Shown here one piece after another: positions 59,969 through 64,000 of a stretch of 64,000 nt of DNA. The position numbers were made by a program, and so were the translations under genes. The stretch comes from Streptomyces sp. NBC_01232 (lineage in GTDB: Bacteria > Actinomycetota > Actinomycetes > Streptomycetales > Streptomycetaceae), in assembly GCF_035989885.1 (NCBI RefSeq), contig NZ_CP108518.1:6315001-6379000 (forward strand). The letters are read 5' to 3'. A model generated the notes under the pieces. The model had not been told where the DNA came from. It saw only the letters and a list, made by a program, of their open reading frames with translations, and ran no database searches. How positions within the stretch are numbered: position 1 is the first letter of the stretch; each line of letters opens with the position of its first letter.

Positions 59969-61381
59969 CTACTGCTGGTGCAGGCCGCGGCCCGCAAGGC
60001 TCAGGAAGGCCTCTCCGACCGCCTCCGAGAGCGTCGGGTGGGCGTGGATGTGCCGCGCCACGTCGCCCGGCTCCGCGTCCCAGCCCACGATCAGCTGGCT
60101 CTCCGCGATCATCTCGGACACGTGTGGCCCGACCAGGTGCACGCCGAGCACCCGTCCGCCCCGTTCCGCGACCACCTTCACGGTGCCCCCCTGCCCGTGC
60201 ACCATGCCCTTGGCCACGGCGGTCAGCGGCATCGTGTTCACCACCACGTCGTACGCCGCCTCGCGCGCCTGCGCCTCCGTCAGCCCGACGGCCGCGGTCT
60301 GCGGGGCCGAGTAGGTCACCCGCGGCACGGCCGCGTAGTCCACCGGCGCGCTCGCCACCCCGGCCAGCGTCTCGGCCACCAGCAGCCCCTCCGCGAAGGA
60401 GGCGTGCGCCAGCCCGGGTGAGGGCGGCGGCAGCAGGTCACCCACGACATGGATCCCCGGGACGGCGGTCTCCAGCCGGGACCAGTCGGCCGGGGCCACG
60501 AACCCCCTTCCGTCGGTGGCCAGTCCGGCCGCCGCGAGGTCCAGCCCGTCGGTGACGGGCACCCGCCCGACCGCCACCAGCAGCCGCTCCGCCCGGATCT
60601 CGCGCAGCTCCCCGCGCGCGGTGCGCACGGTGGCCCGGACGCCACCGGAGGCGAGCCGCTCCGCCCCCTCCAGCCGGGCCCCGGTCTGCACGTCGATCCC
60701 GCGCTTCTTCAGGCCCCGCGCCAGATGCCGGGACACGTCCGCGTCCTCCAGCGGGACCAGCCGGTCCGCGGCCTCGACCAGGGTCACCCCGGCGCCCATG
60801 GAACGGTGGAAGGACGCGTACTCCACCCCGATCGCCCCGCCGCCCAGCACCAGCACCGAAGCCGGCAGCCCGGGCGCGAACAGCGCGTCGTCACTGGTCA
60901 CCACCGCGTGGCCGTCGGGCTCCAGTCCCGGCAGGGTGCGCGGCCGGGACCCGGTGGCCAGCACGATCCCCCGGACTGCGGTGAACTCCCGGCCGTCCTC
61001 GGTCCGGACGGAACGCAGGCCGGTCAACCGGGCCCCGCTGCGCACCACCCGCACCCCCGCGTGCTCCAAGTGCCCCTCCACACCCCGGTGGTTGCGGGAG
61101 ACGATCTCGTCCCGGGTGGCGGTCAGGGCCGTCCAGTCGACCGAGTCCACGCTCACCCGGACCCCCCAGCGCTCGCGCGCCTCGGCGATACCGTCGACGA
61201 GTTCTGCCGCGTGCAGCATGGCCTTGCTGGGGATGCAGCCCCGGTGCAGGCAGGTCCCGCCGACCTTGTCGCGTTCCGCGAGCAGGACGCTCAAGCCCAG
61301 GGCCGAGGCGCGCAGGGCGGTGCTGTAGCCGCCCGTGCCGCCGCCGATCACGATCACATCCACGGTGCTGTCGTTGGTCAT
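59969..61381 (-). CDS. lpdA: Dihydrolipoyl dehydrogenase-like flavoprotein
   Basis: The 470-residue pyridine nucleotide-disulfide oxidoreductase has FAD motif DVIVIGGGTGGYSTALRASA, the redox-active disulfide GGTCLHRGCIPSKAM, NAD motif LVLGGGAIGVEYASFH, the second FAD motif HVVGDLLPPP and the catalytic His-Glu pair in HIHAHPTLSEAVGEA. It reoxidises dihydrolipoamide on 2-oxo acid dehydrogenases, or acts as an orphan paralogue. It is divergent from a LysR gene by 83 bp with a dyad between. Confidence 0.93.
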   Translation of the reverse strand: MTNDSTVDVIVIGGGTGGYSTALRASALGLSVLLAERDKVGGTCLHRGCIPSKAMLHAAELVDGIAEARERWGVRVSVDSVDWTALTATRDEIVSRNHRGVEGHLEHAGVRVVRSGARLTGLRSVRTEDGREFTAVRGIVLATGSRPRTLPGLEPDGHAVVTSDDALFAPGLPASVLVLGGGAIGVEYASFHRSMGAGVTLVEAADRLVPLEDADVSRHLARGLKKRGIDVQTGARLEGAERLASGGVRATVRTARGELREIRAERLLVAVGRVPVTDGLDLAAAGLATDGRGFVAPADWSRLETAVPGIHVVGDLLPPPSPGLAHASFAEGLLVAETLAGVASAPVDYAAVPRVTYSAPQTAAVGLTEAQAREAAYDVVVNTMPLTAVAKGMVHGQGGTVKVVAERGGRVLGVHLVGPHVSEMIAESQLIVGWDAEPGDVARHIHAHPTLSEAVGEAFLSLAGRGLHQQ

Positions 61382-61423
61382 GTGCCCAGCCTCTAGGGCC
61401 CGTTGGACCGAGTCCAAGGAAAT

Positions 61424-61448
61424 GATCCTCTGGGATCCATGCAGGATC
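61424..61448. promoter_or_regulatory. Dyad between lpdA and the LysR gene
   Basis: GATCCT (61424-61429) and AGGATC (61443-61448) form a 6-bp inverted repeat around a GGATCC centre. LysR proteins usually bind such imperfect dyads in the shared divergent promoter, so this is a fair candidate for the operator. Confidence 0.45.
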
Positions 61449-61464
61449 TTTATGCTCGGAGGTC

Positions 61465-62421
61465 ATGAGCCTGCGCCAGATGGAGTACTTCCTCGCCGTC
61501 GTGGAGGAGTCCTCCTTCACCCGCGCCGCGGACAGCCTGCACGTCACCCAGCCCGCCCTGTCCCACCAGGTCAAGGCCCTGGAGCGGTCCGTGGGCGGCG
61601 CGCTGCTGGAGCGCATGCCGCGCGGGGTCCGGCTCACCGCCATGGGCCGTGCCTTCCTCCCGCACGCGCAGCTCGCCGTCCGCAGTGCCCACCAGGCCGA
61701 GCGGGCCGCCCGCGCCGCGGCGGGGGTGGCCGGCGGGGAGCTGCACATCGCCACCGTGCACGCCCTGGCCGTCGGCCTGCTGCCCGGCGTCGCCGCCCGC
61801 TGGCGGTCCCTGCACCCGGGGGTCTCCCTGGTGATCCGGGAGTACGGCTCCACCGAGGCGCTGGAGGAACAGCTGGAACGGGGTGTCGCGGACCTCGCGG
61901 TGGGTCCCGAGCCCGCGGGGTGGCAGGGCCCCCTGCTCCCGGCCGGCCGCGAGGAACTGGTCATCGTCGTCCCCTTCGACGATCCGCTGGCCGGCCGCAA
62001 GGCCGTCCGCCTCGCCGAGCTCGCCCATCACGACTGGATCCGCTGCGCGATGGAACCGCTGGTCGACGGGGTCCTCGTACTCGACCGGGCGTGCGGGGCG
62101 CTCGGCTTCACCCCGCACACGGTGCTGCGTACGGAGCACACCTCGACGGCCGTACGGATGGCGGCCGCCGGGGTGGGCATCGTCATGGCCCCGGCCCACA
62201 TGGTCCGCGGCGCCGTCGGCGAGGACTGCGTACTGCTCCCCCTCGACCCACCGTGGCACCGGCCCCTCGCCGTCTTCTCCAGGGTCCCGCTGACCGGGGC
62301 CGCGGCCGCCTTCGGGGAGCTGATCGGCGCCGGCCGCGGCCCCGCCGGATCACCCGCGCAGCCAGATCCCCACCGGCCGGCCCGCCAGCAGGCCGTCGAC
62401 CTCGGGCGAACCGCTGTGTGA
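61465..62421 (+). CDS. LysR family transcriptional regulator
   Basis: The 318-residue protein has N-terminal winged HTH (SLRQMEYFLAVVEESSFTRA, ADSLHVTQPALSHQVKALER) and an effector-binding domain (about 90-290). The last 25 residues (GSPAQPDPHRPARQQAVDLG) are encoded opposite the end of treY and look disordered; the two stops are 72 bp past each other. The GGAGG is only 2 bp from the ATG. It probably regulates lpdA. Confidence 0.92.
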   Translation: MSLRQMEYFLAVVEESSFTRAADSLHVTQPALSHQVKALERSVGGALLERMPRGVRLTAMGRAFLPHAQLAVRSAHQAERAARAAAGVAGGELHIATVHALAVGLLPGVAARWRSLHPGVSLVIREYGSTEALEEQLERGVADLAVGPEPAGWQGPLLPAGREELVIVVPFDDPLAGRKAVRLAELAHHDWIRCAMEPLVDGVLVLDRACGALGFTPHTVLRTEHTSTAVRMAAAGVGIVMAPAHMVRGAVGEDCVLLPLDPPWHRPLAVFSRVPLTGAAAAFGELIGAGRGPAGSPAQPDPHRPARQQAVDLGRTAV

Positions 62422-64000
62422 GGGCGTGGAGTCGGGGGAGCCGGGGACGAGGGCGGTCCAGGTGCCGGGCGGCAGGTGCAGGCGGGTGTCGCGCCAGCCG
62501 CCGGAGGCCGCCAGCCGGTGGGACAGCCGGGTGGCCGCCACCAGCAGCCCGGGGCCCCGGGTGAAGGCCACCAGGTGGTCGGCGGCCGGGCCCCGGGCCA
62601 GGACGGGCGCGTAGCCCCGGAAGAGCTCGGGCCGCTCCCGCCGGAGCCGCAGCAGGGTGGCCGTCAGGCTCAGCTTCTCCTCGGCCGGGTCCTGCGGGGC
62701 GGCGCCGGCGTCCAGCCGGTTCAGCGCCCCGGTGGGGAAGTGGGCCGGACGCCGGTTGTCGGGGTCCACCAGGGCCCGGTACTCCGTCTCCGCGCCCTGG
62801 TAGACCTCCGGGACCCCCGGCATCGCCAGGTGCAGCAGGGTCATGCCGAGCAGATTCGCCCGGGCGGCCCCGGCCAGCTCCGCCGGGAGGTCGACGGGGC
62901 CCTGGACGTACGAGGCCACGCCCGCCTCGTACGCCTCGTCCGGCTCGGTCCAGCTGGTGCGCAGGGCCGCCTCGCGGACCGCCTTGAGCAGGGCGCCGGT
63001 CAGCCGGGGCCCGGCCTTGGGGACGTTGCCGAGGCCCACCGCGGTCTGGTGGGCCACCCAGGCCAGTTGGGGGTCGGGCCCGGCCGGGCTGCCCATCAGC
63101 TCCGGCGCCTGGGACAGCGCAGCGATCCGGGCCCGGACGTCCGCGCTGCGCTTGGTGTCGTGCGTGGACAGCACGGTCCCGGCCCCGGGCCACTCCTCGG
63201 CGAGGGCGGCGCAGTACGCGTGGAACTCCGCGGCCGACACCGCCGGCCGCCCCGGCTCCCCGCCGACCTCGGTGGCCGACAGCAGCGGCGCGTACCGGTA
63301 GAAGGCCCGGTCCTCCAGGGACTTGGCGCGCAGGGCCGCCGAGGTCTGGGCGAAGCGGGCGGCGAAGGCCGGATCCCGCAGCAGCAGCTCCCGTACGGCG
63401 GCCACCGCGCCCGCGCTGGCCGCCGCGGCCGCCTGTTCCAGGGCCCGCGGCGGCAGGCCGCTCTCGCCGGGGTACGGCCGGTAGACGGGGAAGACGATCA
63501 GCAACTCCCTTACGGCTGGCGCCAGTTCCGGCCCGGCCTGCCGTTCCAGTACCCCCAGCTCGGCGGCCAGGTCGCCGGTCAGCACCTCCCGTGCGGACGT
63601 CCGGGCCGCCTCCGGCCACTGCGGCAGCCCGGTGCTCTCCCCGTACCGGGCCGCCAGTTCCGCGGCTCCCTCCGGGTCGGTGAACACCCCGTCCACCCGG
63701 TGCAGGGCGTCGTAGCCGGTGGTCCCCGCCACCGGCCAGGCCGACGGCAGCCGCTCCTCGCGGGCCAGGATCTTCTCGACCACCACCCAGCAGTGCTCGC
63801 CGGCGGCGGCCCGCAGCCGCCGCAGGTACTCCTCCGGGTCCGCCAGACCGTCCACGTGGTCGATCCGCAGCCCCTCCGCGACCCCGTCCCGGACCAGTTC
63901 CAGCACCTTCGCATGGGTGGCGGTGAACACCTCGGGGTCCTCGACCCGGACCCCGATCAGATCCGAAATGGTGAAGAAGCGGCGGTAGTTGAGCGAGGTA
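62350..64000 (-). CDS. treY: Malto-oligosyltrehalose synthase (C-terminal part, cut by window edge)
   Basis: About 550 residues of a GH13 enzyme are visible, entering from the window edge as SLNYRRFFTISDLIGVRVED. GLRIDHVDGLADPEEYLRRL holds the nucleophile Asp, CWVVVEKILAREERLP the acid Glu, GTTGYDALHRVDGVFTD is typical of TreY, and VLSTHDTKRSADVRARI holds the transition-state stabiliser. It isomerises the terminal maltosyl unit to a trehalosyl unit, which TreZ then releases. The 3' end overlaps the convergent LysR gene by 72 bp. Confidence 0.96.
   Translation of the reverse strand, partial: TSLNYRRFFTISDLIGVRVEDPEVFTATHAKVLELVRDGVAEGLRIDHVDGLADPEEYLRRLRAAAGEHCWVVVEKILAREERLPSAWPVAGTTGYDALHRVDGVFTDPEGAAELAARYGESTGLPQWPEAARTSAREVLTGDLAAELGVLERQAGPELAPAVRELLIVFPVYRPYPGESGLPPRALEQAAAAASAGAVAAVRELLLRDPAFAARFAQTSAALRAKSLEDRAFYRYAPLLSATEVGGEPGRPAVSAAEFHAYCAALAEEWPGAGTVLSTHDTKRSADVRARIAALSQAPELMGSPAGPDPQLAWVAHQTAVGLGNVPKAGPRLTGALLKAVREAALRTSWTEPDEAYEAGVASYVQGPVDLPAELAGAARANLLGMTLLHLAMPGVPEVYQGAETEYRALVDPDNRRPAHFPTGALNRLDAGAAPQDPAEEKLSLTATLLRLRRERPELFRGYAPVLARGPAADHLVAFTRGPGLLVAATRLSHRLAASGGWRDTRLHLPPGTWTALVPGSPDSTPSHSGSPEVDGLLAGRPVGIWLRG

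Overview
The window is a high-GC actinobacterial chromosome segment, almost certainly Streptomyces. Several features support this: the coproporphyrin-dependent haem genes (hemE, hemY, hemQ), a complete four-gene conservon (cvnABCD), murC away from the division cluster, candidate leaderless promoters with TANNNT-like -10 boxes, many GTG starts, ATGA/GTGA-coupled operons and a few rare TTA (bldA-type) codons. There is no integrase, transposase, prophage, CRISPR array or replication origin; it reads as chromosomal backbone with accessory patches.

Layout. 1-9.6 kb: RNase D (cut by the window edge), an orphan NarL-type response regulator, a DUF3000 protein, hemE, an SGNH hydrolase, a CoA-disulfide-reductase-like flavoprotein, a DUF4349 lipoprotein, hemY and hemQ. 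9.7-15.6 kb: a secreted S33 peptidase, a membrane protein with an eight-cysteine Ser/Gly tail (TIGR04222-like), a DUF692/MNIO enzyme coupled to it, a Pth2-type protein and AIM24. 15.6-20 kb: a collapsed ABC-transporter remnant, then a metallophosphoesterase-MFS-TolB-like operon on the other strand. 20-34.3 kb: housekeeping and small accessory genes (zinc-ribbon mini-protein, CE4 deacetylase, PPK2, PhoX-like phosphatase, P450-amidohydrolase pair, OsmC, ZapE, RibD-like reductase, murC, msrB, VOC, TetR and two unknowns).

34.5-38.4 kb is the cvnABCD conservon. 38.4-43.6 kb is a tightly overlapped five-gene biosynthetic operon on the minus strand: ketoacyl synthase III, glycosyltransferase, acyl-AMP ligase, cytochrome P450 and NAD-dependent epimerase/reductase. 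It resembles a beta-lactone/Ole-type pathway without the OleB decarboxylase. 43.6-48.5 kb is a GTPase/GAP1-type predicted conflict operon. Three of its four genes carry lesions: two frameshifts and an apparent internal deletion.

48.8-64 kb holds a Tat-exported phospholipase C, an alpha/beta hydrolase, tRNA-His with a strong terminator, a class I amidotransferase-like protein, a LysR-M24 peptidase pair, treZ, an FHA protein, a GNAT enzyme, an M14 carboxypeptidase with a TTA codon, a dihydrolipoyl dehydrogenase facing a LysR regulator, and treY (cut by the window edge). treZ and treY together make trehalose from maltodextrins.

The two most interesting systems are (a) the DUF692 MNIO enzyme with its Cys-tailed membrane partner, a candidate peptide- or protein-modification system, and (b) the KAS III/AMP-ligase/reductase/P450/GT operon. 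All family assignments come from reading translated motifs; no database search was run.
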